Positions 1-8,970 of a DNA stretch of 64,000 bases are shown here, piece after piece. Position 1 is the stretch's first letter; each line of letters opens with the position of its first letter. Under the pieces are notes generated by a model. That model saw only the letters and a program-made list of their open reading frames with translations, was not told the origin of the DNA and did not search any database. Source of the DNA: Pseudomonas chlororaphis. Lineage in GTDB: Bacteria; Pseudomonadota; Gammaproteobacteria; Pseudomonadales; Pseudomonadaceae. The stretch lies in NCBI RefSeq assembly GCF_000783395.1, contig NZ_JSFK01000022.1, positions 1-64,000 of the forward strand, in the 5' to 3' direction. A program made the translations under genes and the position numbers.

Positions 1-17
1 GGGCGGTCCGACGTTTC

Positions 18-37
18 GGGAGGGCTGGGGTGAGGGG
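18..37. repeat. Arm of a GC-rich dispersed element, cut by the window start
   Basis: The string GAGGGCTGGGGTGAGGG is the reverse complement of the left arm (CCCTCACCCCAGCCCTC) of the dispersed elements at 23195-23448 and 40677-40853. Only this arm is visible, so the assignment rests on the short match. Confidence 0.5.
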
Positions 38-82
38 GAAAAGATCTCCAGCCGTACACAAAAAAAACCAACAACCACAAAC

Positions 83-120
83 AAAAAAGCCCCCCACCAA
101 TCACTCGGTGGAGGGCTTTT
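83..120 (-). terminator. Rho-independent terminator of ilvE
   Basis: An A-run, the arm GCCCCCCACC, an 8-nt loop, then GGTGGAGGGC and TTTT. Read leftward, the hairpin is followed by a T-run just after the ilvE stop codon. The flanking A and T tracts on both sides would let it work in both directions. Confidence 0.85.
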
Positions 121-140
121 CTACATCAATCGCCGTCAGA

Positions 141-1160
141 TCAAACCTTGACGATCCAGCCCGCTGGCGCTTCGATGTCGCCGGTCTGCACGCCAGTCAG
201 CTCTTTGTAGAGCTTCTGGGTCACAGGACCCACTTCGGTCTCGCTATGGAACACATGCAGATGGTCGTTGTAGCTGATGCCACCGATCGGGGTGATCACC
301 GCTGCAGTACCGCAAGCGCCGGCTTCCTTGAAGTCCGACAGCTTGTCGATCAGCACGTCGCCTTCAACCACTTCCAGGCCCAGACGCGATTTAGCCAGTT
401 CGATCAGTGACAGGCGGGTGATGCCTGGCAGGACCGACGGCGAGTTCGGGGTGATGAACTTGTTGTCGTGGGTGATCCCGAAGAAGTTGGCCGAGCCGAC
501 TTCTTCGATTTTGGTGTGGGTCATCGGATCGAGATAGATCGCGTCGGCGAAGTTGGCTTTCTTCGCTTTCGAACCCGGCATCAGGCTGGCGGCGTAGTTG
601 CCGCCGACCTTGGCTGCGCCGGTGCCTTGTGGGGCGGCGCGGTCGTAGCTGGAGATCTGGAAGTTGTGCGGGGTCAGGCCGCCCTTGAAGTAAGCACCTA
701 CCGGAATGCAGAAAATCGAGAAGATGAACTCGGGTGCGGTGCGCACGCCGATGTTGTCACCGACGCCGATCACGAACGGACGCAGGTACAGCGCGCCGCC
801 AGTGCCGTATGGCGGAATGAAACGCTCGTTGGCACGAACCACGGCTTTGCACGCTTCGATGAACTGCTCGGTGTCGACCGTCGGCATCAGCAGACGCGCG
901 CAGCTGCGTTGCATGCGCAGGGCGTTCTGGTCCGGGCGGAACAGGTTGATCGAGCCGTCCTTGCAACGATAGGCCTTCATGCCTTCGAAGCACTGCTGGC
1001 CATAGTGAAGGGCAGTCGAGCCTTCGCTGATGTGCAGCACGTTATCTTCGGTCAGGGTGCCTTTGTCCCACTCGCCATCGCGAAAGTACGACAGATAGCG
1101 CTTGTCGGTCTTGATGTAGTCAAAACCCAGCTTGTCCCAATTGATGCTTTCGTTACCCAT
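141..1160 (-). CDS. ilvE: Branched-chain amino-acid aminotransferase (IlvE, class IV PLP enzyme)
   Basis: Reversible transamination of Leu, Ile and Val to their 2-oxo acids in the cytoplasm; 339 aa, the length of the long (type II, eukaryote-like) bacterial BCATs. The PLP lysine is expected at K184 in AAKVGGNYAASL, followed by the conserved EEVGSANFF segment. I chose the ATG at 1160 because AGAGGG lies just upstream; an in-frame start 22 codons earlier adds non-conserved sequence. Its 2-oxo acid products are the substrates of the BCKDH complex encoded next door on the same strand, but a repeat of about 90 bp separates them, so co-transcription is uncertain. Confidence 0.95.
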   Translation of the reverse strand: MGNESINWDKLGFDYIKTDKRYLSYFRDGEWDKGTLTEDNVLHISEGSTALHYGQQCFEGMKAYRCKDGSINLFRPDQNALRMQRSCARLLMPTVDTEQFIEACKAVVRANERFIPPYGTGGALYLRPFVIGVGDNIGVRTAPEFIFSIFCIPVGAYFKGGLTPHNFQISSYDRAAPQGTGAAKVGGNYAASLMPGSKAKKANFADAIYLDPMTHTKIEEVGSANFFGITHDNKFITPNSPSVLPGITRLSLIELAKSRLGLEVVEGDVLIDKLSDFKEAGACGTAAVITPIGGISYNDHLHVFHSETEVGPVTQKLYKELTGVQTGDIEAPAGWIVKV

Positions 1161-1321
1161 GACACCCTCTATCACTGAACAACCGTCGAAACGGTTCAAG
1201 GCTTCTGACGTTTTTTGGATGGGCACAACAATACTTCATTCTTGAGCGGTTTCGCAGCCCGGACGATGGAGGGATGAGCAGATTTATTAGCCTGCTTATG
1301 AAAAATCCTCGTTCATCGCTG

Positions 1322-1410
1322 AAAAGATCGCAGCCTGCGGCAGCTCCTACAGAATCGGCGAACCCCTGTAGGAGCTGCCGAAGGTTCGGGCCGCGATCGG
1401 ACGATCTTTT
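1322..1410. repeat. Inverted repeat of the GTAGGAGCTG/GATCTTTT family
   Basis: Arms AAAAGATCGCAGCC...CAGCTCCTACAG and CTGTAGGAGCTG...GATCTTTT face each other between the lpdV stop and ilvE. Related copies lie at 18107-18204 and 31268-31328. The fold could act as a transcription end or RNA-stability element for the bkd operon. Confidence 0.8.
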
Positions 1411-1415
1411 GATCT

Positions 1416-2789
1416 TTACAGGTGCAGCGCATGCCCGAGGGCACGCAACGCCGCCTCCTGCACCGCCTCACCCAAAGTCGGATGCGCATGAATGGTGCCA
1501 CCGATGTCTTCCAGCCGCGCGCCCATTTCCAGGCTTTGCGCGAACGCCGTCGATAACTCCGACACGCCAACGCCCACAGCCTGCCAGCCAACAATCACAT
1601 GATTATCCCGACGAGCGACCACGCGCACGAAGCCGCTTTTCGACTCCAGCGTCATCGCCCGGCCATTGGCGGCGAACGGGAAACTCGAAACAATGCAGTC
1701 CAGACCTGCAGCCTTGGCCTCGTCCGGGGTCTTGCCGACCACCACCAGTTCCGGGTCGGTGAAGCACACGGCAGCAATGGCCGTCGGGTTGAACTCGCGG
1801 ATTTTGCCGCTGATCAACTCGGCAACCATTTCACCTTGAGCCATGGCGCGGTGGGCGAGCATCGGCTCGCCGCTCAAATCACCGATGGCGTAGACGTTGC
1901 GCATGCTGGTCTGGCAGCGGCTGTCGATCTTGATCGCCGAACCGTTCATGTCCAGATTCAGCGCTTCAAGGTTCCAGCCCTGGGTATTCGGTTTGCGGCC
2001 AACGGCGACCAGCACCTGATCGGTTTCCAGGTTGAGGGTTTCGCCCTCGGGATCACGCACCTGCAAAGTGCCATCGAAGCCCAGCACGCTGTGTTTGAGG
2101 TACAGCTTCACGCCCAGTTGCTTCAGCGCGTCATGCACCGGTTGCGTCAGTTCGGCGTCGTAGGCGGGCAGAATACGATCCTGCGCCTCGACCACGCTGA
2201 CGTCGGCACCGAGCTTGCGATAAGCAATGCCCAGTTCCAGACCGATGTAACCACCGCCCACCACCACTAGACGTTTCGGCACGGATTTCGGCGCCAGCGC
2301 TTCGGTGGAGGAGATGATCGGTCCGCCAATCGGCAGGATCGGCAGATTGACGCTGGTCGAACCGGTGGCCAGCACCAAGTGCTCGCACTGGATGCGCGTG
2401 TCGCCGACATCCACGGTTTTGCCGTCGATGACTTTGGCCCAGCCATTGATGACCTGAACCTTGTTCTTCTTCAGCAGTGCAGCGACGCCGGTGGTCAGGC
2501 GATCAACGATGCCGTCCTTCCACTCGACGCTTTTAGTGATGTCGAGGGTCGGTGCGGCAACGCTGATGCCCAGCGCCGAATGCTGACTGTGATGCTGCGT
2601 CTGGTGAAACTGCTCGGCCACATGAATCAGCGCTTTCGACGGAATGCAGCCGATGTTCAGGCAGGTGCCGCCCAGCGACTGGCCTTCGACCAGAATCGTC
2701 GGTATGCCCAGTTGCCCGGCGCGGATCGCCGTCACATAACCGCCGGGGCCGCCGCCGATGATCAGCAGCGTAGTGTTCAGAGATTGCAT
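1416..2789 (-). CDS. lpdV: Dihydrolipoyl dehydrogenase, E3 of branched-chain keto acid dehydrogenase
   Basis: FAD disulfide oxidoreductase that reoxidises the lipoyl groups of BkdB with NAD+. From the ATG at 2789 it is 457 aa: FAD-binding GGGPGGY near residue 15, redox pair C43/C48 in GGTCLNIGCIPSK, NAD-binding VVGGGYIGLELG in the middle, and C-terminal active-site HPTLGE (H436, E441). AAGG lies 8 nt upstream of the chosen ATG. It starts 7 nt after the bkdB stop and is the last gene of the bkd operon. Its position marks it as the BCKDH-specific E3 (LpdV) rather than the pyruvate/2-oxoglutarate E3. Confidence 0.96.
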   Translation of the reverse strand: MQSLNTTLLIIGGGPGGYVTAIRAGQLGIPTILVEGQSLGGTCLNIGCIPSKALIHVAEQFHQTQHHSQHSALGISVAAPTLDITKSVEWKDGIVDRLTTGVAALLKKNKVQVINGWAKVIDGKTVDVGDTRIQCEHLVLATGSTSVNLPILPIGGPIISSTEALAPKSVPKRLVVVGGGYIGLELGIAYRKLGADVSVVEAQDRILPAYDAELTQPVHDALKQLGVKLYLKHSVLGFDGTLQVRDPEGETLNLETDQVLVAVGRKPNTQGWNLEALNLDMNGSAIKIDSRCQTSMRNVYAIGDLSGEPMLAHRAMAQGEMVAELISGKIREFNPTAIAAVCFTDPELVVVGKTPDEAKAAGLDCIVSSFPFAANGRAMTLESKSGFVRVVARRDNHVIVGWQAVGVGVSELSTAFAQSLEMGARLEDIGGTIHAHPTLGEAVQEAALRALGHALHL

Positions 2790-2796
2790 GCGCGCC

Positions 2797-4065
2797 TTAC
2801 TCCACAAACAAAGTGGCAGGTTGTTCGATCAGGCCGCGAATGGCCTGGATGAAGAGTGCCGCGTCCATACCGTCGACCACGCGGTGATCGAAGGAACTGG
2901 AGAGGTTCATCATCTTGCGGATCACCACCTGGCCTTTGACGACCATCGGCCGTTCAACGATTTTGTTGACGCCGACGATGGCCACTTCCGGCAGGTTCAA
3001 CACCGGGGTGCTGACGATGCCGCCCAATGCGCCGAGGCTGGTCAGGGTGATGGTCGAGCCGGACAATTCATCGCGGCTGGCTTTGCCATTACGCGCGGCG
3101 TTGGCCAGACGCGAGATTTCCGCGGCGCTGTCCCACAGGCTGCGCGCCTCGGCATGACGCACCACGGGCACCATCAGGCCGACATCGCTTTGCGTGGCGA
3201 CGCCGACATGCACCGCACCGAGGCGGGTGATGACCTGCGCTTCGTCGTCGTAACGGGCGTTGATCTGCGGGAATTCGCGCAGGGCGACGACCAAGGCGCG
3301 GACGAGGAACGGCAACAAAGTCAACTTGCCACGGCTGGCACCGTGTTTTTCATTCAGATGCGCGCGCAGTTCTTCAATTGCGGTGACATCGATTTCTTCG
3401 ACATAGCTGAAGTGTGCTGCACGCTGGGTAGCATCCTGCATGCGCTGGGCGATCTTGCGGCGCATGCCGATGACTTGAATCTGTTCTTCGTCGTTACGCT
3501 GGGCGTAAGCGGCGGCGACTGGTGCTGAAGCGTTGGACTGACCTTGCGCCAGATAGGCGTCAAGGTCTTCGTGCAGTACACGACCGGCCGGGCCGGAACC
3601 GCGCACCAGACGCAATTGAATACCCAGGTCCAGCGCATGTTTGCGCACGGCCGGCGAGGCGAGAGGGCGTTCGTCTGCTTCGCGAGCAACCATCGGGCCT
3701 TGGCAAACAGGAGCAGGACGCGGGGCGGCTGGAGCAGGTTTGCTCTCAACAACGGCCTCAACTTTCGGCGCAACAGGCTCTTTCGTAACAACAGGAGCGG
3801 CGGACTCTTTAAGGTTGCCAGCACCCTCGACTTCAATGCTGATCAGCACACTGCCAACCGCCATCACTTCACCCGGCTGACCGCCGAGCGCAATCACCTT
3901 GCCGTGTACCGGCGAGGGAATATCGACCATCGCCTTGTCGGTCATCACGTCCGCCAGCACCTGATCTTCAACCACCAGATCGCCAACCTTGACGTGCCAC
4001 TGCGACAGTTCTACTTCTGCGATGCCTTCGCCGATGTCCGGCATCTTGATAACGTGCGTGCCCAT
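2797..4065 (-). CDS. bkdB: Lipoamide acyltransferase, E2 of branched-chain keto acid dehydrogenase
   Basis: Core subunit that transfers the branched acyl group from the E1-generated lipoyl thioester to CoA. In 422 aa: one lipoyl domain with modified lysine K44 in MTDKAMVDIPSP, an Ala/Pro-rich linker (about 85-125), a peripheral subunit-binding domain (ASPAVRKHALDLGI onward, about 135-170), and a catalytic domain ending in SSFDHRVVDG with the active-site His. A single lipoyl domain is usual for BCKDH E2. It begins directly after the bkdA2 stop codon. Confidence 0.96.
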   Translation of the reverse strand: MGTHVIKMPDIGEGIAEVELSQWHVKVGDLVVEDQVLADVMTDKAMVDIPSPVHGKVIALGGQPGEVMAVGSVLISIEVEGAGNLKESAAPVVTKEPVAPKVEAVVESKPAPAAPRPAPVCQGPMVAREADERPLASPAVRKHALDLGIQLRLVRGSGPAGRVLHEDLDAYLAQGQSNASAPVAAAYAQRNDEEQIQVIGMRRKIAQRMQDATQRAAHFSYVEEIDVTAIEELRAHLNEKHGASRGKLTLLPFLVRALVVALREFPQINARYDDEAQVITRLGAVHVGVATQSDVGLMVPVVRHAEARSLWDSAAEISRLANAARNGKASRDELSGSTITLTSLGALGGIVSTPVLNLPEVAIVGVNKIVERPMVVKGQVVIRKMMNLSSSFDHRVVDGMDAALFIQAIRGLIEQPATLFVE

Positions 4066-5124
4066 TCAGACCTCCATGACCCGTTTCAACGCCGCGCCCA
4101 CTCGGGACGGCCCTGGGAAATACGCCCACTCCTGCGCGTGCGGGTAGGGGGTGTCCCAACCGGTGACGCGTTCGATCGGCGCTTCCAGGTGATGGAAGCA
4201 ATGCTCTTGCACCAGCGACACCAGTTCGGCGCCGAAACCGCAGGTGCGGGTGGCTTCGTGTACCACCACGCAGCGGCCGGTTTTCTTCACCGACTTGACG
4301 ATGGTTTCCAGGTCCAGCGGCCACAGGCTGCGCAGGTCGATGACTTCGGCATCGACGCCGGATTCTTCGGCAGCGACTTGCGACACGTAAACGGTGGTGC
4401 CGTAAGTCAGCACGGTCACGTCCTTGCCCGGGCGGGTGATCGCCGCGACGTCCAGCGGTACGGTGTAGTAACCGTCCGGCACCTGGGCTTGCGGGTGTTT
4501 CGACCACGGCGTTACCGGGCGGTCGTGGTGGCCGTCGAACGGGCCGTTGTACAGGCGTTTTGGCTCGAGGAAGATCACCGGGTCATCGTTTTCGATGGAG
4601 GCGATCAACAAGCCTTTGGCGTCATACGGGTTGGACGGCATCACGGTGCGCAAGCCGCACACCTGAGTGAACATCGCCTCGATGCTCTGGCTGTGGGTCT
4701 GACCGCCATAGATGCCGCCGCCGCATGGCATGCGCAGGGTCATTGGTGCGGTGAACTCGCCAGCCGAGCGATAACGCAGGCGCGCCGCTTCGGAAATGAT
4801 CTGGTCGGAGGCCGGGTAGACGTAGTCGGCGAACTGAATCTCGGCGACCGGACGCAGACCGTACGCGCCCATGCCGACGGCGACGCCGACGATGCCACTT
4901 TCCGAGATCGGTGCGTCGAATACGCGGGAGGTGCCGTACTTGGTCTGCAGGCCCTCGGTGCAACGGAACACGCCGCCGAAGTAGCCGACGTCCTGACCGA
5001 ACACCACCACATTGTCGTCACGCTCAAGCATCACATCCATGGCCGAGCGCAGGGCCTGGATCATGGTCATGGTGGTCGTGGTCATGGCGGTTTCCAACTG
5101 AATATTGTTGTTGTGATCGTTCAT
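4066..5124 (-). CDS. bkdA2: Branched-chain 2-oxo acid dehydrogenase E1 beta subunit
   Basis: Beta subunit of the TPP-dependent E1 that decarboxylates branched 2-oxo acids and reductively acylates BkdB. It is 352 aa, with the transketolase pyrimidine-binding domain (GQDVGYFGGVFRCTEGL) in the N-terminal half and the C-terminal transketolase domain (VVVHEATRTCGFGAEL). The ATG at 5124 lies just before the bkdA1 stop codon (5126-5128, opposite strand numbering), so the genes are translationally coupled. An alternative internal start at MTTTTMTMIQALRSAMD would give a protein about 13 aa shorter. Confidence 0.96.
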   Translation of the reverse strand: MNDHNNNIQLETAMTTTTMTMIQALRSAMDVMLERDDNVVVFGQDVGYFGGVFRCTEGLQTKYGTSRVFDAPISESGIVGVAVGMGAYGLRPVAEIQFADYVYPASDQIISEAARLRYRSAGEFTAPMTLRMPCGGGIYGGQTHSQSIEAMFTQVCGLRTVMPSNPYDAKGLLIASIENDDPVIFLEPKRLYNGPFDGHHDRPVTPWSKHPQAQVPDGYYTVPLDVAAITRPGKDVTVLTYGTTVYVSQVAAEESGVDAEVIDLRSLWPLDLETIVKSVKKTGRCVVVHEATRTCGFGAELVSLVQEHCFHHLEAPIERVTGWDTPYPHAQEWAYFPGPSRVGAALKRVMEV

Positions 5125-5125
5125 G

Positions 5126-6361
5126 TCAGATCCCCAACTGCTGACGCTGGCGCTTCAAGTGCTCCGGCATCTCTTTGTAGACGTCTTCGAACATGGTCGC
5201 GGCGCTTGGAATCTGGCCGCCGGCGAGGGTGCCGTATTGTTCGGCCTGTTTCTGCGCGGCAATCACTTCGGCTTCGAGCTCGGCGCTGACGGCGGCGTGC
5301 TCTTCCTCCGACCAGTGACCGACCTTGATCAGGTGCTGTTTCAGGCGGGCGATCGGGTCGCCGAGCGGGAAGTGGCTCCAGTCATCGGCCGGACGATATT
5401 TCGACGGATCATCGGAGGTCGAGTGCGGGCCGGCACGATAGGTAACCCATTCGATCATGGTCGGGCCGAGGTTGCGGCGTGCGCGTTCGGCGGCCCAGGC
5501 AGAGGCGGCATAAACTGCGTAGAAGTCGTTGCCATCCACGCGCAGCGAAGCGATGCCGCAACCGACGCCGCGTCCGGCAAAGGTGGTGGCTTCACCACCG
5601 GCGATGGCCTGGAAGGTCGAAATCGCCCATTGGTTATTCACGACGTTGAGGATCACCGGCGCACGATAAACGTGAGCGAAGGTGAGGGCGGTATGGAAGT
5701 CCGATTCGGCGGTGGCGCCGTCGCCGATCCATGCCGAGGCGATTTTCGTGTCGCCTTTGATCGCTGAGGCCATGCCCCAGCCAACCGCCTGAATGAACTG
5801 GGTGGCGAGGTTGCCGGAGATGGTGAAGAAACCAGCGTCCTTGACCGAATACATGATCGGTAACTGACGGCCCTTGAGCGGATCGCGTTCGTTGGACAGC
5901 AGTTGGCAGATCAGGTCGACCAAAGGCACTTCGCGGGCCATCAGGATGCTTTGCTGGCGGTAGGTCGGAAAGCACATGTCGTCGATGTTCAAGGCCAGGG
6001 CCTGAGCACTGCCGATGGCTTCTTCGCCAAGGCTTTGCATGTAGAACGACATTTTTTTCTGACGCTGGGCGACCACCATGCGGTTGTCGTAGATGCGCGT
6101 CTTGAGCATGGCGCGCATGCCTTTACGCAGGATCTCTACCGGCACGTTTTCGGCCCATGGGCCGAGGGCGTTGCCCTGATCGTCGAGCACGCGAATCAGC
6201 CCACGCGCCAGGTCGGCGGTGTCGGCAGGTTCGACGTCGATGGAAGGTTTGCGCACCGTACCGGCATCGGTCAGATGCAGGTAGGAAAAATCGGTTTTGC
6301 AGCCTGGACGGCCCGAGGGTTCAGGGACGTGCAGACGCAGCGGTTCATACGCTTGGGTCAT
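5126..6361 (-). CDS. bkdA1: Branched-chain 2-oxo acid dehydrogenase E1 alpha subunit
   Basis: TPP-binding alpha subunit of the BCKDH E1 component, 411 aa, close to the Pseudomonas putida protein as I recall it. The thiamine diphosphate motif GDGATAESDFHTALTFAH...NNQWAIS lies around residues 220-255, followed by a GGEATTFAGRGVG stretch and the TYRAGPHSTSDDPSKYR loop. It is the first gene of bkdA1-bkdA2-bkdB-lpdV, transcribed away from bkdR across a 185-bp AT-rich intergenic region where the Lrp-type activator is expected to bind. Confidence 0.96.
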   Translation of the reverse strand: MTQAYEPLRLHVPEPSGRPGCKTDFSYLHLTDAGTVRKPSIDVEPADTADLARGLIRVLDDQGNALGPWAENVPVEILRKGMRAMLKTRIYDNRMVVAQRQKKMSFYMQSLGEEAIGSAQALALNIDDMCFPTYRQQSILMAREVPLVDLICQLLSNERDPLKGRQLPIMYSVKDAGFFTISGNLATQFIQAVGWGMASAIKGDTKIASAWIGDGATAESDFHTALTFAHVYRAPVILNVVNNQWAISTFQAIAGGEATTFAGRGVGCGIASLRVDGNDFYAVYAASAWAAERARRNLGPTMIEWVTYRAGPHSTSDDPSKYRPADDWSHFPLGDPIARLKQHLIKVGHWSEEEHAAVSAELEAEVIAAQKQAEQYGTLAGGQIPSAATMFEDVYKEMPEHLKRQRQQLGI

Positions 6362-6498
6362 GGCTTCTACGCTCGATCTTGTGAATTTCTTGTAGTGAGC
6401 TGGCAGTCATTCTTCGGTAGAAGAAATCTTGTCCTACAACAATCATAGGCCCGGGCAAGAAGAATATTTATCTCTGTTTCGTTGCGCTGGAGACGATT

Positions 6499-6517
6499 TG
6501 CAGATAGAAATTCTGCA
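6499..6517. promoter_or_regulatory. Candidate BkdR (Lrp-family) operator
   Basis: Inverted repeat TGCAGA-N7-TCTGCA with an AT-rich centre in the bkdA1/bkdR divergent region, about 30 bp before the bkdR ATG. P. putida BkdR activates bkd and is known to affect its own expression. That this particular palindrome is its site is inference from position and symmetry. Confidence 0.45.
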
Positions 6518-6546
6518 TAAACATAAAAAACAGGTGGTTTTGTCTC

Positions 6547-7035
6547 ATGCGCAAACTGGACCGTACCGACATCGGCATTCTCAACAGCCTTCAGGAGAAT
6601 GCGCGCATCACCAACGCCGACCTCGCACGCTCGGTGAATCTGTCACCAACGCCGTGCTTCAACCGGGTCAAGGCCATGGAAGAATTGGGCCTGATTCGCG
6701 AGCAGGTCACGCTGCTGGATGCTGATCTGCTGGGGCTGCATGTGAACGTGTTCATCCACGTCAGCCTGGAGAAGCAGGTCGAGGAAGCGCTGCAGCATTT
6801 CGAAGAGGCGATCTCCGATCGCCCGGAAGTGATGGAGTGCTACCTGATGGCCGGAGACCCGGATTACCTCATCCGGGTCCTGGTGCCGACGATTCAGTCG
6901 CTCGAACGCTTCATGATGGACTTCCTGACCAAAGTGCCGGGGGTGGCGAACATCCGTTCCAGCTTTGCGCTCAAGCAGGTGCGCTACAAGACTGCGTTGC
7001 CCTTGCCAGCGAACGGCCTGACGCTGGGTAACTGA
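6547..7035 (+). CDS. bkdR: Lrp/AsnC-family activator of the bkd operon (BkdR)
   Basis: 162-aa Lrp-family regulator: N-terminal winged HTH (RKLDRTDIGILNSLQENARI... residues 2-60) and a C-terminal RAM/effector domain with the AGDPDYLIRV segment that typically binds amino acids and forms octamers. It is divergent from bkdA1, as in P. putida where BkdR senses L-branched-chain amino acids and activates bkdA1A2B-lpdV. The name rests on this arrangement as well as on the sequence. Confidence 0.94.
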   Translation: MRKLDRTDIGILNSLQENARITNADLARSVNLSPTPCFNRVKAMEELGLIREQVTLLDADLLGLHVNVFIHVSLEKQVEEALQHFEEAISDRPEVMECYLMAGDPDYLIRVLVPTIQSLERFMMDFLTKVPGVANIRSSFALKQVRYKTALPLPANGLTLGN

Positions 7036-7038
7036 AAG

Positions 7039-7896
7039 TCAGATGTAGTCATACCGGTAATCGAGTTCTGCCGTGAACAGTGTTTGCTGGACGGTATAGG
7101 TTGGTACCCAGGGAGCGGGTTCATTCGCGGGATGAAAGACCAGCACGGTGTCGCTCATGTCTGGCGAACCTGCCTCGTTGGTAAACCCCGCAGTGCCAGA
7201 ATGCTGATGCTTCCAGCGTTCCCACAACAAATCGAGGTAACAATGGTGCAGGAAAAATATTGGGTCATTGGGTGAGGAGGCTTGCGCCATCGTGCCGCCA
7301 ATCCAGGCATGTACCGGATTGTGCAAAAGGCTTTCCGAAATGTTTTCCCAGCCGCTTTCATCCCTCCAGTAAGGCGTTCTGTTCAGGGTCGAAATAACAT
7401 CCTGCGGGGTGGGCAGTGCGCCGCTTGCTCCCAGATCTCGACGAATGCCGGTGTTACCAATGCCCTCGTCCCAGACCCTGACATCGAATTGTGAGTGCTC
7501 CCTGGAAAACGGGCCGCTGGTGACACGCTGGTCTTGCAGGTTGTCACCGTTTGACCCCATGAAGTCCGAGGTGAAGGGGTTGTCGGCGCCGGTCAGTTGC
7601 CAGTTCCAGTAGGGCAGAGTGATGCTCGGGTCATTGGTCGCTGATTGCAGGGCCAGTTCGAACTGGCGGGTCAGGATTCGGTGCCATGGATAAAACAGGG
7701 GACTCATATGCGGATTGGGTGTCAGCGGATTGCCCCGGCCCATCGAATTTTTGTGGATCTGCACAAAGTCATCGTAGCGGCTTTGCTGTCCGGGTCGCAG
7801 CACGCTGTCGACATTGTTCTTCAGCCTCAGGATGGCATCGATGAATGCGGATTTCTGTTGCGGTGTCATGTCACGGTGATTACGACGAATATCCAT
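7039..7896 (-). CDS. Tyrosinase family type-3 copper protein
   Basis: Probable o-diphenol oxidase / monophenol oxygenase, 285 aa. CuA histidines are H48 (VQIHKNS), H63 (NPHMSP) and H72 (YPWHR); CuB histidines are H192 and H196 (LLHNPVHAW) and H217 or H218 in DPIFFLHHCYLDLLW. There is no signal peptide, and no caddie/MelC1-like helper gene beside it. It converges on bkdR with a 3-bp gap. Tyrosinases are patchy in fluorescent pseudomonads, and base composition here looks slightly lower in GC than in bkd, so acquisition is possible. Substrate (tyrosine, DOPA or another phenol) cannot be told; a catechol-oxidase-only activity is an alternative. Confidence 0.9.
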   Translation of the reverse strand: MDIRRNHRDMTPQQKSAFIDAILRLKNNVDSVLRPGQQSRYDDFVQIHKNSMGRGNPLTPNPHMSPLFYPWHRILTRQFELALQSATNDPSITLPYWNWQLTGADNPFTSDFMGSNGDNLQDQRVTSGPFSREHSQFDVRVWDEGIGNTGIRRDLGASGALPTPQDVISTLNRTPYWRDESGWENISESLLHNPVHAWIGGTMAQASSPNDPIFFLHHCYLDLLWERWKHQHSGTAGFTNEAGSPDMSDTVLVFHPANEPAPWVPTYTVQQTLFTAELDYRYDYI

Positions 7897-8021
7897 ATTG
7901 CGAAAACTCCATTGAATGTTTGCCCAATGAAGTCTGCTCGCTTACAGGATTTTCACCAGTTCATCACCCTCGACAGCGTTCGTAGGAAAAATAATCCGGC
8001 AACGACCCGAGCGGTTTTTTC

Positions 8022-8885
8022 CTATAGGGAATTGAGCGGAATCTTCAGGTAAACCACACCGTTATTCTCCGCTGGTGGCAGATGTCCGGCCCGGACATTC
8101 ACCTGAATCGCTGGCAGCAACAGTGTCGGCATGCCCAGCCCGGCGTCACGTTTTGTACGCATCTCGACGAACGCCGCTTCATCAATCCCGTCATGCACAT
8201 GAATATTGCTTTTGCGTTGTTCGCCGACCGTGGTCTGGCACTGCGAGGCGCGACTCTCGGGTGGATAGTCGTGGCAAACGTAGAGTTTCACGCTGGCGGG
8301 GAAGGCCAGCAGTTTGTGGATCGAGGCAAACAGCTGATGGGCATTGCCGCCGGGAAAGTCGCAGCGCGCCGTGCCGACATCCGGCATGAACAGCGTATCG
8401 CCCACCAGAATCTGTTCGCCGTCGATCAGATAGGCCATGTCCGCCGGCGTATGCCCGGGGACGTGCAGAGCGGTGGCCTTGAGATTGCCGATCCGGAATG
8501 ACTCGTTCGGCGTAAACAGGTGATCAAACTGCGAGCCGTCGACGCAGAACTCCGGCTCCAGATTGAACAGCGCCTTGAACACGTTCTGCACTTTGCTGAT
8601 CGATTCACCAATGGCGATTTTCCCGCCCAGTTCCCGGCGCAGATAGGGCGCGGCAGACAGGTGATCGGCGTGGGCGTGGGTTTCCAGCAGCCACTGCACC
8701 TGCAGGTTGTGGGCGCGAACGAAGGCGATGATCTTGTCGGCCTGCGCGGTGCAGGTGCGCCCGGCGGCGCCGTCGTAATCGAGCACCGGATCGACAATCG
8801 CACATTGCCCGCCGTCGGCTTCGTAGACCACATAGCTGTAGGTCGAGGAGGCGGGGTCGAGGAAAGCTTCAATCTGCGCGGGCAT
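8022..8885 (-). CDS. MBL-fold hydrolase, ETHE1/Blh-like probable persulfide dioxygenase
   Basis: 287-aa metallo-beta-lactamase-fold protein. The metal motif T-H70-A-H72-A-D74-H75 is followed by VPGHTPADMAY and VCHDYPPE, a pattern shared by ETHE1-type Fe(II) persulfide dioxygenases and the Blh proteins of BigR operons. These oxidise glutathione persulfide to sulfite. I start at the ATG at 8885 (a TTG three codons upstream is less likely). It is divergent from the BigR-like sensor, with SQR and a TauE-type exporter nearby, which supports a role in sulfide detoxification. Confidence 0.88.
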   Translation of the reverse strand: MPAQIEAFLDPASSTYSYVVYEADGGQCAIVDPVLDYDGAAGRTCTAQADKIIAFVRAHNLQVQWLLETHAHADHLSAAPYLRRELGGKIAIGESISKVQNVFKALFNLEPEFCVDGSQFDHLFTPNESFRIGNLKATALHVPGHTPADMAYLIDGEQILVGDTLFMPDVGTARCDFPGGNAHQLFASIHKLLAFPASVKLYVCHDYPPESRASQCQTTVGEQRKSNIHVHDGIDEAAFVEMRTKRDAGLGMPTLLLPAIQVNVRAGHLPPAENNGVVYLKIPLNSL

Positions 8886-8970
8886 GGACACCAACCTGAA
8901 CGAGGAAAATGGGTTGCAACACTTTATCTAAAAACATAATGTTCGCAGCTTAAGTGACCTTTAAGGCATC

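Noticed and set aside
3544..5289. A 581-codon rightward frame opposite bkdB, bkdA2 and part of bkdA1
   Set aside because: The opposite strand encodes three well-conserved BCKDH subunits with intact motifs; the frame has no ribosome site, domain or sensible composition.
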